In this document: positions 1-12,629 of the stretch, one piece after another
Numbering within the stretch: the first letter of the stretch is position 1
Layout of the letters: each line of letters opens with the position of its first letter
Source: Periconia sp. R9002
Taxonomy: Eukaryota; Ascomycota; Dothideomycetes; Pleosporales; Periconiaceae
Assembly (NCBI GenBank): GCA_023627715.1
Contig: JAMAHW010000033.1
Span: 62,001-126,000 of the forward strand
DNA length: 64,000 nt
Direction of reading: 5' to 3'
Translations under genes and position numbers: made by a program
The notes under the pieces: model-generated
Told to the model about the DNA's origin: nothing
Seen by the model: only the letters and a program-made list of their open reading frames with translations
Databases searched by the model: none

Positions 1-44
1 CTATATAAAGTACCACAACCAGTGTGGAACATGCGCACCCTCAA

Positions 45-2099
45 TCAATCCAACCGATCCAAATGCAGTCCAGAGCCCGAGTCCTTGAGTTGCACACTAA
101 TGCTTCGCGCAGTATGCTCCATGTCATTGACTTCGACCGCACCTCTTAGATCTTGTACAGTATCGTCGTCCAGGCCATGGTAAAGTAGTGCCAGGGGAGA
201 AGATTTCCAGATGGACACATTATTCTTTCTCGAGTAGATGACGACCATTATGAAGAAACACCATGTCAAAACCAAATGAGCACATGGGAAAGCAAGCCAG
301 GCCCACTGAACCGCAACAAATACTTCAAGGTTATGTGCAACCCCTTTTACAAAGCCGACCGCAGATGAGGATCTTGCAGCTGGTTCAGTTCCATTGGATG
401 AAAATTTGGATTGGTTCTTTTGGGACCGTACGTATGTTGACAGTCCCTTTGCGATCGCTTCGATGATAGGTCCCGCGTTTTCCTTCGTGAATAATGTTAT
501 CATGCCTTCCTCGGCAGGTGACACAGTGAAAGATTTCAAAGTGGTAGAGTCTGGCTTCGTGATTACCGCCGTCCGATTAGCAGTGATTTGAAGATGTTGA
601 ACGCGGCTCAGACGTTCGTTGTCTTCGAATGTGAGAAATGTTGCAAGCCATTTGGAAAAGTCCTCTACTGCTTTTGCATAGACCATAAACTTCCGTCCTT
701 CAGAGTCTTTCCAAGAATAATATTCCTTGTAAAAGGGAAATGATGATGATGTTGATTGGACATTGTTTGGTGTTTCAGATCTAGTAACCTTCTCCTGGAG
801 TTTTCCACGAATAACAGAAGCCTCGTATCGCTTACTGCAGAAGGACAGTGTGCATGAAGTGGCAATTTCAAACAATTTCTTGTTTGGTTTCGTTTCCCCC
901 GTGAGCACGTTTATGTTAAGAATATCTCCTTTATGGGTGAATTTAGCAGCTTTGCTCACGCACGCAACCGTCCGACGTAGATTTGAGATCCCATTTGCTT
1001 GTTCCGGATGATCTGGAAGAATTTGTTGGATGTAAAGTGATGTGTTTGCGTGGCTTTTGTCTGTCCAATTAGATGTGCATAAGTTGAATTTGCCGATAGG
1101 GGCAAGGTCATATGGTTCATTGCCGCATTTCGTTTTGACTGCCGCGTTCATTTTCTTACACCGATGACAGATTGCTAGTGAGGTAAATACGGGGAAGGTA
1201 CAGTTCCCTGTAGGGCACGTCGGTACCACATCTAGGAAAGGGGTAGAATTGAGCGGGCCCACGTCAAATAAACCCCCGTATAGAAGTGCCAAGATGTTCA
1301 GGTCTGACCGGGTGGAGTTTTCTGATATCGAGGGAACTCCAAAATTTTGAAAAGATTTAGCACGCGGTATCCAAGCTGGGTGAGTCTGGTTGTTGGCGAC
1401 GCGGGTTCTGATGGCAAGTGTTTGCTGCATAGTGGGGTCGATTCCAGTTGATAAGAGTGTAAGCATTGCTCCTATGCAGACCAAATCCCTGAATCAATAT
1501 TAGAAAGCCGCTAAGCCGCGATACACAGCCACATCATTTCAATGCAATTTACCTTGCTTTCCTTGTCCAAATCAAATCAATAGAGCCCCACGACCCGCGA
1601 CTAGCTGCGTCGTACTTTGCGATCCCCTCTAGAGGCTGAGGGCAGGTTGAGTAGCTGACCCACATGAGTTGGCTGATGCATTCAGCCACGGGCACCATCA
1701 ACAGAGCTTTGATAGCCATGCTTAGCCCAGACATCACTGAGTTGAGCGTAATTCCGTTAGGCCATTCAGGCTGAGCTTTGCCATCAAAAAGATGTAGGAA
1801 AAGAAGAGTTAAGATAAAGGTGAGCACACTTCCGGCGCAAGCAAATATCTCCCATTTCCAGTTAATGATCAGTCTGAGGTCTCGATGCTTTCCTATATCA
1901 TGATTAGACAAAAACAATGATATATTTTTGGATACAGGGATCCTTGGTAGGCTCGTCTTCCAATAGTAACGGTTGACTTACTGAATGAGGATTCCATTTG
2001 GTCTAGGTTGCGGGTTAATGGATTACCGGAGCCGGTGTCTTCAATCCCCATTACTGTGTTCGCATGGTGCCTGGGGTCAGATTTTGTGCTCTCGGACAT
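45..2099 (-). CDS. DUF3176 family membrane protein
   Basis: Three exons, complement(join(45..1488,1553..1892,1982..2099)), give 633 codons plus stop. Introns of 64 and 89 nt have GTAAAT and GTAAGT donors and frame is kept across both. The start is the ATG at 2099 (MSESTKSDP). After a short polar N-terminus comes the family signature: a WKWEIF segment, a hydrophobic helix (about residues 54-76), a GITLNS...LLMVPVAECISQLMW block, then SRGSWGS and a further hydrophobic helix (about 155-170). A long extracellular-like region rich in N-x-S/T sites and Cys follows, and a last membrane helix lies near residues 550-573 before a polar tail. This layout is what I know of fungal DUF3176 proteins, which have no assigned biochemical role. 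The family call is confident; the function is unknown. Confidence 0.85.
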
Positions 2100-3327
2100 C
2101 GTGCAGCAATGAAGCCGTTGAGCGTGGCGATGCAAATTCCCAACAAAGTTATTATATATTTTAGCCTGTACCTATGAGACTTTTACCTCCGCAATACAAC
2201 TACATGGGCATGCGAGGTAGTATGTGCGACTTTGCTGCAAGCCCCCCACCATGGGGGCGGATATACGATAAAGGCAACGCCGTGAGCATACATTAGTTCG
2301 TCGCACTTCCAGTGAACTGTTTGACTCCTGATTGTGACTCCGTCTTTCTTTACATTTAAATGTTGCGAAAAGCCGATAACCCTCCTGGCGCAAAATCAGG
2401 CACATGGCCTCAAATTCCTGATTCGCAGGCATGTATCACTCGTTCACGCAGGGTGTGTGGTCCCACAGCCACGTTAGCGGACTACTCAAATACATAATCC
2501 CCGAAGGAAGGAAGATAAGGTGAACGTCGTTTTTTGTCAATAGTTCCCTCGAACTTCTCATTCAATCGCGCGTGGTCGCCAGGCTGATAAAAAAATTGGT
2601 GGAATACAGATATCGAGTTTCACAGCCCCTTTGCATTGTCTTGGCACTGCAGGTGGGGTTTTATGAATGGGTTTGGGGCGAAAGCCTGGCGTCAAAAATA
2701 AAACGATGATGGAACAGATTACCAGAAATTTCTCACGAGTGAAAACACAAAGCATTTCATCTTTATCTCATTTCTCCGCTTTGGATCGATCACGAACTTC
2801 TTCAGTGTAAATGAGTTTCATGTGTTGACGCTTCTGGTATCGCAGTGTATCAGTTCAGTAAGAAATTTCTAGAGAAGGGGAAGCAACTCTGCCTTACCAT
2901 TTCAATTTCAGCTCCGGACTTCCCACAAGTACCTTTCTCAGACAATTGTATTCCGTGTCCACCAATCCCAAGCTCGCGATGTATGAAGCACTCTGCATTT
3001 TTTTGACGGATAGCAATTACTCAAGAGGTTATGAATCTTGCCTGTGGTCAAGCTGCGCTCCAAAAAGAGATTATTGAAAAGTATCTTTATTTCTACATGG
3101 AATTGGAACTCGGGTCTACAACAAAACACCACGTGATGTGATTACACCTTTAGCATACATAAAGGACAGTTTACAACAGAGTATTACCATCAAGGGTACA
3201 TCAGGAAGTACTTTGGAAGACAGTAGCAAGACTCACGTGAACCCATAATATTACATAAAAGCTCGCCATACATGCAGTAGCTACTGTGTGCACCTAAATA
3301 GGCACATATGTACATTTAGACATACAA
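2100..3327. other. Intergenic, no gene seen
   Basis: Only short ORFs without recognisable similarity or plausible splice partners are present. It holds the upstream region of the DUF3176 gene and the 3' flank of the dehydrogenase gene. Confidence 0.5.
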
Positions 3328-4833
3328 TTAAGATCTACCCTTCCTCTGGGCCCTACCAAAAGCCGTTGTGAGACACACTTTCATTCCCCCAGGAGTTTTG
3401 TGGTGGAAGAAGGCATCGTAGCTACCCGAAATGTTTTCGAAATTTTCTGGACAAAATAGGTCAGTCTCAGATGGTTTGATACTTAGTAGAGACATATACA
3501 AGATATGTCACTGAATTCAACGTACCTTCGTGCGTAAAGACGAAAGAAGGGTCGTATTTGCCTTCAACGACTAAATCAAGTAGGAACGGGAAGTACTAAT
3601 ACAACAGGTGTTAGTAATGTTCTGTTTCTGGACCAACGGTGGGCTATGAGTGACAAGGAAGTTTCTGTGCGTTCGTTGTATTTCGGCCTGTTGCAGACGG
3701 GGTTCATCATGCTTTACCTTTTGAGCGTAAAGCTGACCGCCACGCAGAGTGATGGCTTTTTCCATCAACATTCCAATTGGAAACTGATTGGTTTCGAAGA
3801 AGAAGTCGCCAATCAAGGCAACGTTTCCGCCCTTCCGGGTAGCCTTGATTACAGCACTGGCAGTATCTGAGCTGTCTCCCTCGAGGCCTAGCTTCCTCAT
3901 AGTAGCATGAGTAATTGAGTTCGTACTCCTGAAACCACTCGCCTCGATTCCACGATCCAAGCCGTTGGGTTCAACAGACAGGATGTATTCCGCAGGATCA
4001 GGATGCTCTTCCACGTTGACCGGAATCATGCCATAGGATTCTGCGATCGCGAGGCGGTGCGCGTCTTTGTCGACTGCATAAACTTTGCTCGCTCCACGAA
4101 GCTTGGCTAAGCGCTGGATGGAGAGACCGACTGCACCGCAGCCCCAGACGCCAACGACGTCGCCTTCACCAACTTCCGCAAGCTCATTTCCATGCCAAGC
4201 AGTAGGAGTTACATCCGCAAGAGCAACCAGTTTCTTAGCGTCGATGTCGTGTGGGGCCTTGACGCAAGTGAGGTCTGCATTAGGCACGCGGCAGTATTCG
4301 GCCTGGTCGCCAGGATACCCTCCGGTGACCAGAGAATAGCCAAAGATTCCGGATAGGCGATGCCCGTACATCTGCTCCAGCTCTTTCGACGGGTTGGTAT
4401 TGTCGCAGAGAGAGAACTCCTTTCGCTTGCAGTAGAAGCAAGAGCCGCACGCGATGACCGGCAGTATAATCACCCGGTCTCCCTTCTTCAAGTTCTCGAC
4501 TTCAGGTCCAACCTCGTCAACTATTCCAATAGCCTCGTGGCCCATGATTAACCCTTTCTCCATGACTTTGTTGAGATCACCGGCATACATATGAAGGTCC
4601 GAACCACAGATGGTGCAATCGGTGATGTGGACGATGGCATCTTTAGGAGCAGTAATGGTGGGTTTGGCCACTTCACCCAGTTCAATCGATTCTGCGCCTG
4701 TCCAAAGAGCCGCCTTCATCTTCTCAGTGGGATGGGGCTTGTATGCCGTAGTAAACACTGGACTTTGGGTATACGTTAGATGCTAAGCAAAATGACAGAA
4801 CACATATAATACTGACCTCGCTACTTCTGCCAT
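3328..4833 (-). CDS. Zinc-dependent alcohol/formaldehyde dehydrogenase-like protein (MDR family)
   Basis: Four exons, complement(join(3328..3446,3526..3595,3718..4762,4817..4833)), encode 416 aa. The 17-nt first exon (MAEVA) is joined through a 54-nt intron with a CTAAC branch site. It is a medium-chain dehydrogenase: GroES-like N-terminal half with CTICGSDLHMY (catalytic zinc Cys), GHEAIG (catalytic zinc His-Glu), and the structural-zinc cluster CGSCFYCKRKEFSLC (four Cys). The NAD(P)-binding Rossmann motif VGVWGCGAVGLS follows. The glutathione-independent formaldehyde-dehydrogenase-like subgroup is suggested by the NPSKELEQMYGHRLSGIFGY segment and by a C-terminus ending in GRAQRKGRS. It should oxidise an alcohol or aldehyde with NAD(P); the substrate cannot be read from sequence. 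The last two exons (YFPFLLDLV..., NFENISGSYDAFFHH...) are required for a full-length family C-terminus. Confidence 0.88.
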
Positions 4834-5157
4834 ATTGGTTTGCTTATGGGATTCTGAGATTGATTGCAAAGGATGAAGATCGTAAGATTGGGACTGGTGA
4901 GCTTGAGAGTACTCAGATTTCAGAGTAATTATGGTTTATTGTATACTCGAGAAGTGCAACTGCAGCGATGAGAAAGGAAAACATTATATAGACGTTTGCC
5001 TTGCGACATTATTCATGATTTCGCAAATAAAACATCACTCTCTGGGGACATTATTCAGGATGCGCAAGAACGGCATCACAGTGCTTGAAGAATTTCGCAA
5101 TTCCGGCATCATTTATGCGTTATTACAAGCTACGCTATGAATCTGCTAGGAAGCTAA

Positions 5158-5242
5158 GGCTGTGGGGCCGATCCGCCGTCCTTGCGGAGTCGGGCTAAGA
5201 TGCTTGGCTAATTCGAATTTGGCTGTAGAACCGATCTACCGT
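5158..5242. repeat. Degenerate 22-bp direct repeat pair
   Basis: Copies at 5158-5179 and 5221-5242 both begin GGCTGT and end CCGT. They differ at five positions, all of them G to A or C to T transitions, which is the type of change made by repeat-induced point mutation. Could be chance given the short length. Confidence 0.4.
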
Positions 5243-5777
5243 ATTCGTATCAACAAATGAATCCCAGCATCATTGCTACGTTGTTAGAAATTGGAATGCG
5301 GCCAGTGACGCTAAACATCGCATTAGGCAAAAAACTAAAAATGGAAGGGCCTCAAGCGAAGGCAGAATCGTCATGATTTCAAAAGTCCATCTTTCTATCT
5401 AGTCCAACCGTTCCTCCAATGAGCAATGAGCATCCTTATCAGAAACTGATAAAATTGTAATCCCCGAGTATGGACAACTGTTTACTGTAGTATGGTTCCG
5501 GGTAAGCGCGGCGCCAACCGTGTGGCGAGAGAGGGCATGAACGGCGTCCGCGGTGTTGTTGCTTGAACAATTGCTATGAAAAGCGTGATAAATTCACATT
5601 GTACACGTGGAGGCTGGAGTTGGGTTTGCTTTCCGTTTGTTGCCATACTTGCCTGAAATCATACTCAGCTAGTGGACATCTTGTCAACGATGAACTAGGA
5701 CATGCGCGGCAGACGGGTTGTTCCCGTGTTGGCTATCGAAAGTCGAAACTGTTCGAACAATTGGTATAGCTCTCGTA

Positions 5778-5801
5778 ATATATATATATATATATATATA
5801 T
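5778..5801. repeat. TA dinucleotide microsatellite
   Basis: About eleven uninterrupted TA units in intergenic DNA. Confidence 0.95.
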
Positions 5802-6760
5802 TTCCAGCATAAAGAAAGAGTCGCTAGAGACAATGTGACCCAAGTTTTGCCGTCGCATCTGAACAGGAGTGCTTCGAAGTTCGGGTCTGTGAACAGATTC
5901 CTGGGATGGATAGAGTATTACCTTTTTTAAAATGATCTTTGGTACGCCGGAGTACAATGACGGTGGTGTCGGATGAAAGTGTGAATTTTTCAACTTTGTT
6001 GCGCAGATAACTGTACAAAATGTAGTAAGAATAGTTAAGCTCTGCGGGACAAAAATCAGGCTTGATACTCAAGTGCCCAATATGGTATTTAGACAGAAGA
6101 CTGGAAACGCGAGGGGTTCCTGATGTGTGTTAAATCATCGAATGTCTTGGTCACATCAACACCTGCACTGGCGGCAAAGATCATTGAAATACTAGGATGC
6201 ATGAGAAGAGTATTGGTGAAAACTTCTATACATCAGGATTGAAGCGTAACCAAAAATTGGCCGAAGTGCAGCAAAAGCACATCTAGGGTTCTCATCTGGC
6301 CCTTAGGGAAATAATTCAATTCACATCACTGTCCACCCACAGTGTATGCGCTGACCGTCCCCTCATTGATTAATACAATAAAAACTACATGGTTACACAT
6401 CAATTTATCTGTGTGACCCGTGTTTGAATCAAATAGATAGATTGTGATCAAGCACGATATCTAAACACGTCAAACAACAAACCTCAAGCTAAATCAATCC
6501 TAGAGAAAGCAACTGCACAGCAATGCCGTTAGACAGGTCGATTTGGAGCACGATCAATATGCAATTAATTGGGGATCTATAGTGGGTTGAAGGACAGTTG
6601 TATCTCCACAGCAAATATTTGATGGATGTGCCTCTTTGATAACGTCACGTGACTTCCCCTCATTGGCAACTTCCATGTCTCACCACTTCCACACTCGGAA
6701 GTCGCGCACAGACTATCAATGTAGAGCACATGTGCAGCTACCTAAGCTTTCTATCTAACG

Positions 6761-6768
6761 TATATAAG
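6761..6768 (+). promoter_or_regulatory. TATA box of the 2EXR-like gene at 6836
   Basis: TATATAAG lies 68 bp before the ATG at 6836, followed by a C/T-rich tract (CCACCTCCACCACTCCCCTTC) typical of fungal transcription start regions. Confidence 0.55.
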
Positions 6769-6835
6769 GAGCTTCAGCGCCATAACCACCTCCACCACTC
6801 CCCTTCAATATCAATCGGTTGAATCACCAGCAACG

Positions 6836-7728
6836 ATGGAGCTGCGTCGGTCGAAGCGAAAAATCCCCGACAAGGACAATCAACATGGCGCCAAGCGACT
6901 CGCCCGCGGGTTCGACGTGCTGAGCCGTCGTTACGAGAGTGGTCTTTTGAACGTCACTCCAGAAGGAGACTACATTGAACTGTAAGTTTTCTGTCGGCTT
7001 TTTCCAGTGCAAGTCATGGTTCGATGTCATGCTAAGAAAGAAAACATAGGGTTGATAGGAATCGACGGTCCTCGCCACTACTTCGCCTTCCACGGGAGAT
7101 TCGCGACATGATTTGGAAAGAAGTTCTAGGCAACAAGACCATAAAACCAAAATCTTGGGAGCACCGAACGTTCTTTGCGACAACGACTGGAGATATAAAT
7201 GACTTCGCTCTACTTCGTGTATCCCGCGAGATCTACTCGGAAACAGCGTTGATGCCGTATGAAGAAAATGTCTTTCAATGCGATGATGAATTTTACTACG
7301 GTATCAACAATTTTTGCAAGGCTTTACGGAAGATCAAGATCCCTCTTCGCCGCCACATCAAACAACTCGACCTTCCATATGAAATGATTGCTGGTGTTAA
7401 TGATCCCCTTAGAGCGTTGTCACTGAATGACTGGACACAGAGTTTTCCAAGCATTACCCACATATCGTTGCGGCTAGATAGCTGGAGCCAGCGGCAAGCT
7501 GTACATGGTTTACGAGATAGTCGCAACCCTCTGGTACCAGACCAACAACTGGTTTCACGGCTCAAGTACAAGTATTCCAATGCGCAGATTCGCTTCCGAC
7601 TGCATTCGGTACAAATTACGCACGATTGGATTGACAAGTTTTGTGGGCATGGAGGATTGCCTCTCAAATGGGTTTCACGAATGGAAGATGAGTACGGCAG
7701 CATATGGTTGGATTCGGATTTTATTTAA
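6836..7728 (+). CDS. 2EXR/F-box-like domain protein (paralogue A)
   Basis: Two exons, join(6836..6981,7050..7728), 274 aa. The 68-nt intron has a GTAAGT donor and is phase 2. The basic N-terminus (MELRRSKRKIPD) is followed by a GLLNVTP motif, and exon 2 opens with SPLLRLPREIRDMIWKEVLG. This LPxEIRxxIW signature marks the fungal 2EXR/F-box-like family. A second short conserved block (LLRVSREIYSETALMPYEEN, about residues 100-120) is the usual 'cRqiyaEt..l.y..n' element. These proteins are abundant in Pezizomycotina; some may act as substrate adaptors, but no role is proven. The gene at 9105 is a clear relative with the same intron phase at the equivalent place. Confidence 0.8.
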
Positions 7729-9104
7729 TCGAATCACCACTTTGATATTTACCAGGAGATCATAGTCTAGTGGCATACGTGGCTGCATATCGTCTCAGGG
7801 AGCCTGGAGCTTATTACGTTCGGCCGTACTAGTGGCATGTATTTCGTAATTATAGCTAAATGACGCTGATGGACTAGGCTCCAAAAGCTGTATGGTGAAA
7901 CAACTTTTCATTTGCATAAGTCTCTGCTAGTCGCCATGTGGTGTCACACTGCGGTCGGTCACAGTGATGATAAAGTATTTTTAATTGGGAACTATTCTTT
8001 GTTTAATCCTCACCAATAGCGAACCTACTACTTTACCGTACGCTACTAGTCCTAGAGCTAGCTTTGAAGCAGAAGAGTCGCTGCAAATTTTTCAATATGT
8101 TCAGCTATTCTACCGCGTGATTCTACATGGTGAATTGATCGCTTTACTCAAACAGTCCAATATCTGGTCTCGACACTTGTCAGACTTGAACGCGCTCCCA
8201 GCACCCGTATTTGGACTTTGCTTGGGGACTCCAATGTTTATATGCGCGGTGCACGGTTTCTAGTATAACAGTTTGATGTCTAATCGAGCATTCATGAAGT
8301 CCACAAACCTGTCGCGGACTGATTAGTCCCAAGGGAAAGGATTCGCTGACTGATCGAATGTGATCTTAGCCACAGACCGTACGAAAGGTATTCGCGCGAA
8401 GGCAGTTCTTATCGTCCTCATCAATACTCGCTGGTTGTTTACTCACTATCTTGGCAAGTTGTTTTCATGTCAAGGACACATTCGTACTACACTGTCTCGT
8501 CCTGCTCAGGCAGCTTTTATGTCTCGTTGATGAGTCACGGCTCATTCTTAAATGTGGGTTTTCCTGAGCTGTGATGTGCGTGCTGTGTTAGAGATTTCAC
8601 TTAGCTTCTTTGACTGTGTGCTATCGCCCCATAAATTCTTGACTTGTGGCGTTGTGAGATGTAGTGGTGATAAATCTGCCCATCCCGGGCGAACGGCGAC
8701 TCAGTGGCGGCTTTGCGGAAACCTCAGCAAAGTATTCTCAGAATGAAGTCCTAAATTGTAAAAATCTATATTTCTATCTCATTTGATGGTATCATTATTT
8801 GTCACAGTCTCTCTTGTCTTTTGTTTGATCCTTTGCCGCCCATTCGATGCTCCAGCCGGTTCCAAGCGAATCATATCTCGCCACACACAACTGTTCAGAG
8901 GAAAATGCTGCCTCAATAGATAGGCCATATTTTAACATACTCTAACTTGATTCAAGCGTGCTGCGTAAGGCAACATTAAGCGAGCAAGTCAAGCCCTATT
9001 TGAGCGCCTGGGAAAGCTCTGTCGCGTCCCAACTTTACCACACCCGCCATTCAACCATCATTTGACACCACTCTAGTTTGTGGCTACGATCGACGAACCT
9101 ATCT
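7729..9104. other. Intergenic, no gene seen
   Basis: Small ORFs (64-92 aa) lack recognisable motifs. It holds the 3' flank of paralogue A and the promoter of paralogue B. Confidence 0.5.
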
Positions 9105-9798
9105 ATGGCATCTCGGGGCCTAAAGAGGAAGGCCAAAGTCGCCTTCGACTATACCCCACAATCCGTTCGTGGTTACCACCTGCACAAGAACGGCTTGTTG
9201 AATGTTGCACCTAAGACCGCGGCGCAAGCAACTCTGTTAGTATCCCGCTTTGATACAGATCAATGTAGAATTTGAACTGATGACTTTCCACTGAAGAATA
9301 CAAACCAACAAGGATGCGTCTCCACTTCTCCGTCTCCCTGCCGAGCTCCGCAACATGATCTGGACGGCGATCTTTAGAGACATCGTCTTCGAAAATACGA
9401 AACGTGGTCGGCGCAAGCGTTTTGTCGCTGTAGACGGTCAGGCAAACGCTCTTTCGCTTCTGCGCACTTGCCGTCAGGTCTACGAAGAAACTGCACTCTT
9501 GCCATATAAAGAGAGCTTGTTTCGTGTCAATACCGTTATGTTCGCCAATAGTGCCTTGAACTACATGCGGCCTGCCTTTCGGGAGCACATTACAAAGCTT
9601 GAGCTCCCTGACTTCTCGCACTTTCAAAAGATGAAGCTACGTGACAGGAAGAGGTGGAAGGGCCAGACTCCTTATCATGAGATGAAGCGACTGCTCCCCA
9701 ACCTGGCAACTGTCACCTCTGCGGGTATCACTGAAAACTGGGCAAGTTACGGCCGCTGCCGCCTCCATACGCGTTCAATGTTCCATTTCTTCCGGTAG
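9105..9798 (+). CDS. 2EXR/F-box-like domain protein (paralogue B)
   Basis: Two exons, join(9105..9235,9297..9798), 210 aa. The 61-nt intron (GTTAGT donor, CTGAT branch, GAAG acceptor) is phase 2, as in the neighbour at 6836. N-terminal MASRGLKRKAK, then NGLLNVAP, then after the intron SPLLRLPAELRNMIWTAIF, the family signature. The block LLRTCRQVYEETALLPYKES matches the second conserved element. It is shorter than paralogue A at the C-terminus, ending soon after a Leu-rich segment. Interpreted as a diverged tandem duplicate; function unknown. Confidence 0.78.
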
Positions 9799-10592
9799 AT
9801 TTCCTTCTCAAGTCGTCGTCAGGGATTATAGACGGTTTGGCAGCTCACGTCAATCTGATAGGAAAGGATGATGGAACTGCGGGAGGTCGATTCATAGTTA
9901 TGTGTCGAGAGGAGGTCGTTTTGGCCTGTTTGGGGACATGTCTTTCTATTCGATTGTATGTGCCAATTAACAAGCACTATGGATCTCATTTAGCTTGACG
10001 TTTCACAAGGAACCGAGAGATTTGTTTCCATCAAATGTACGGATAGCAAACCTCAAGTGCTCTAGATAGTACAGAAAACTTGTGGAATACATTATTCAGA
10101 ACACGAAAAGCTCAGACAGCTTTTTAATGCTCTCCTCGTCGTATCGTTCTACCGTCTGCTTCTCGCGGGTTCATCAAGCCGAGTCAGCTTGATGTGTCGT
10201 TTCATGAATTTCGGGCTCTACAAAACCTTCAGATTCTCTGGCCGGTGTGATGTGGTTTCTATCCGTAAAAATTTCCTGTTACATCTTATGCTTTTTCATA
10301 AACCAATCACTTTCAAAATTATCATTGATACCTATTATCAGTGGTAGATAGTTTATAGCACCATAGTACTAAGGGCTATCTCTGCCCAATACAAAAAGGA
10401 GGAGGAATATATATCAAACACATAAAAACGGAAAACAAAAAGGACAGATACCTATTATTGATGTAAATGTTCAATATTTGATGTAGAAATGACCCCTACC
10501 TGCATGGCTATACCCTTTTAGGCTTAGTGGCTAAGAACGCTGGACCATCCTCAAGTTGCGACTTCGTGTGGTATTGTCAATAACCCATTGCA
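9799..10592. other. Intergenic, no gene seen
   Basis: No ORF with supporting motifs. The stretch around 10380-10500 is A-rich. Confidence 0.5.
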
Positions 10593-12629
10593 ATGCGATT
10601 CCATCTTCACACTTCCTGGTTGCCAGGATTAAGGTCCACGCTAACGGTTACTCCAAGAAATGAGCTCCGCCTTAACCAGCGGCGAGGCCGACACAGGACC
10701 TTGGGCACAACGATACCCGCGTTACGGAAGCAGAAAGATGACGGTTCAGGTACGCTAGTCGATGCACCGTCCGAGGTGAAGATGTAACTTTGCTCATCTT
10801 GTAAAATAGAAGAAGAGATATCAGAAGAAGAGCTCTATAGACACACTCGATACCGCTGGCTGTATGCGCCGAAATTTCAGCATAGTAGATGAGGCTGACG
10901 ATGGCAAGATGCGACGACACTAGAAACCTTGCAATACGGTATCGCAAATTCAATGTCTCAGCGCTTGTAGATGCCGCGCTCGCAGCTGTCGGCGATGGTG
11001 CTACCTCTTGTGAGATTTCGTAATACTATGCGAAGCTTGATCCCAAAGCAGCAGCAGCATTGTGTAGTCTCGTCTAATACTCGCATGAGCCTAAGTATCA
11101 AGCTGCTGAAATGCATTGAGGGTCAATACAACAAGGTATTCCTCCTAACTATGGACAATGGAGCAGAGGTCATCGCCAAGATTCCCAATCCCAACGCTGG
11201 TCCAACTTTCTATACCACTGCCTCTGAGGTCGCCACCCGACATTTTGTATGTAGACCGTCGCTGTTGTTGGCCCTAAATGCTCTAACGGCTCTTCCTTTT
11301 CAATAGGCGCGTACGCTTCTCAACCTGCCCATCCCGCGTATATACACATACTGCCTTAACCCGCTCAATCCCGTTGGTGCAGAATATATTATTGAGGAGA
11401 AAGCAAGAGGGAGACCACTGGGGAGCCTTTGGCATCAGTGGGAAACTGAGCCACAACTTAATCTTGTGGCTCAGCTAGTCGACTTCGAGACAAATATGAC
11501 GTCAATTTCATTTCGGAGACACGGCTGCATCTACTATAAGAACGATTTAAAGAAGAAGGGTCTTCCTTTTCATGATCTGGAAGCTGAGATTGTACCATCG
11601 ACCGGCTCTGCGCAGTCTCTCGATCCCGCGACAACAGAGAGCTTTGCGCTTGGACCATTGACAGAAGCGAGACTATGGGAAGGCGAAAGAGCGAGTATGA
11701 ACTTGGATCGAGGCCCATGTAAGGTTTTAGCACTGTGTATAGAGAGGTTTTCGCTGATCTGCTTAGGGACTAGTCCTCTATCCTATATGGCCGCGATGGG
11801 TATCAACGAATTACAGTGGGCAAAGCAGTTTGCAAAACCTCGATTAGATCCTTACAGATCTCTCGAAACGCCCGTCTCTCCCAATGAGTACGTTTCGCTG
11901 ATAGAACGATATCTTCAACTTGTCCCATACCTATCGCCCGGTTCATTCCGAACATCGCTCTCGCATCCGGATCTTCATCTAAATAATATATTCGTTGATC
12001 CGGACACGAAGAACATAACTTCCATAATCGATTGGCAGTCTGCCTCGGCGTCAGAGCCTTTCCTTCAACATCATACCCCACGTATGCTTATACCGGTCAA
12101 CTCTCATTCCGCCGACAAATGTCTGGATGCTACGTCAGAGCACAAAGAATTAGGAAAATCGACTACAAGCTTACTCAATAATTACCAGAACCTGAGTGCG
12201 CTGAAAAATGAGCAACGGTGGGCCTCGAAGAACATCTCCAATCGTGCCCTTATTACCCAGCCTGTCTCCTTGGTCTGTGGTTCCTGGAGCCGAGGTGATC
12301 TATTTTCTTTCCGCCAAGCACTGATTCACATAGCGGCCCGATGGAGAGAGATTGCACCAGCAAAAGTCCCTTGTCCTATCCGTTTTACCGAGGCCGAACT
12401 GCAGCTTCACAGCAGCGAATTGGAACTTGTAGAAGGCCTTGGGGAAGTTTTACATCAGCTCCAGAACGACGACTTAATCCCATTAGGCGGCATGGTTCTG
12501 CGAGAAGATTACGAGCAGGCTTTGCGTGTCAACCACGCTGTGAAAGAAATGTTCGTGGATGTGGCTGAATCCGAGTCTCAAAAAGCTTTACATTCACGAA
12601 TATGGCCCTACCAGGATCAGGCGGCATGA
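10593..12629 (+). CDS. Aminoglycoside phosphotransferase-like (AIM9-like) kinase-fold protein
   Basis: Six exons, join(10593..10749,10810..10861,10909..11009,11068..11246,11307..11718,11767..12629), total 587 aa; all joins keep frame and introns are 47-60 nt. The arginine-rich N-terminus (MRFHLHTSWLPGLRSTL) looks like a mitochondrial presequence. Exons 2-3 give the family lead-in YRHTRYRWL and LAIRYRKFNV. Exon 4 gives the nucleotide-binding lobe (GQYNKVFLLTMDNG, EVIAKIP). Exon 6 has the catalytic loop HPDLHLNN (His367, Asp369, Asn374) and IIDWQ, equivalent to the kinase DFG. All key residues are present. It belongs to the APH family related to yeast AIM9 (altered inheritance of mitochondria 9); the substrate is unknown. 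The 5' exons are my inference from splice signals and family similarity. Confidence 0.82.

Larger units (their letters stand above)
4834..6760. other. Gene-poor intergenic region
   Basis: No convincing gene in 1.9 kb. It contains a degenerate 22-bp direct repeat and a TA microsatellite (listed separately). ORFs of 60-86 aa overlap the TA run or each other in opposite frames and look random. Confidence 0.5.

Noticed and set aside
4931..6072. Cluster of overlapping small ORFs on both strands
   Set aside because: They overlap a TA microsatellite and each other, with no conserved features.
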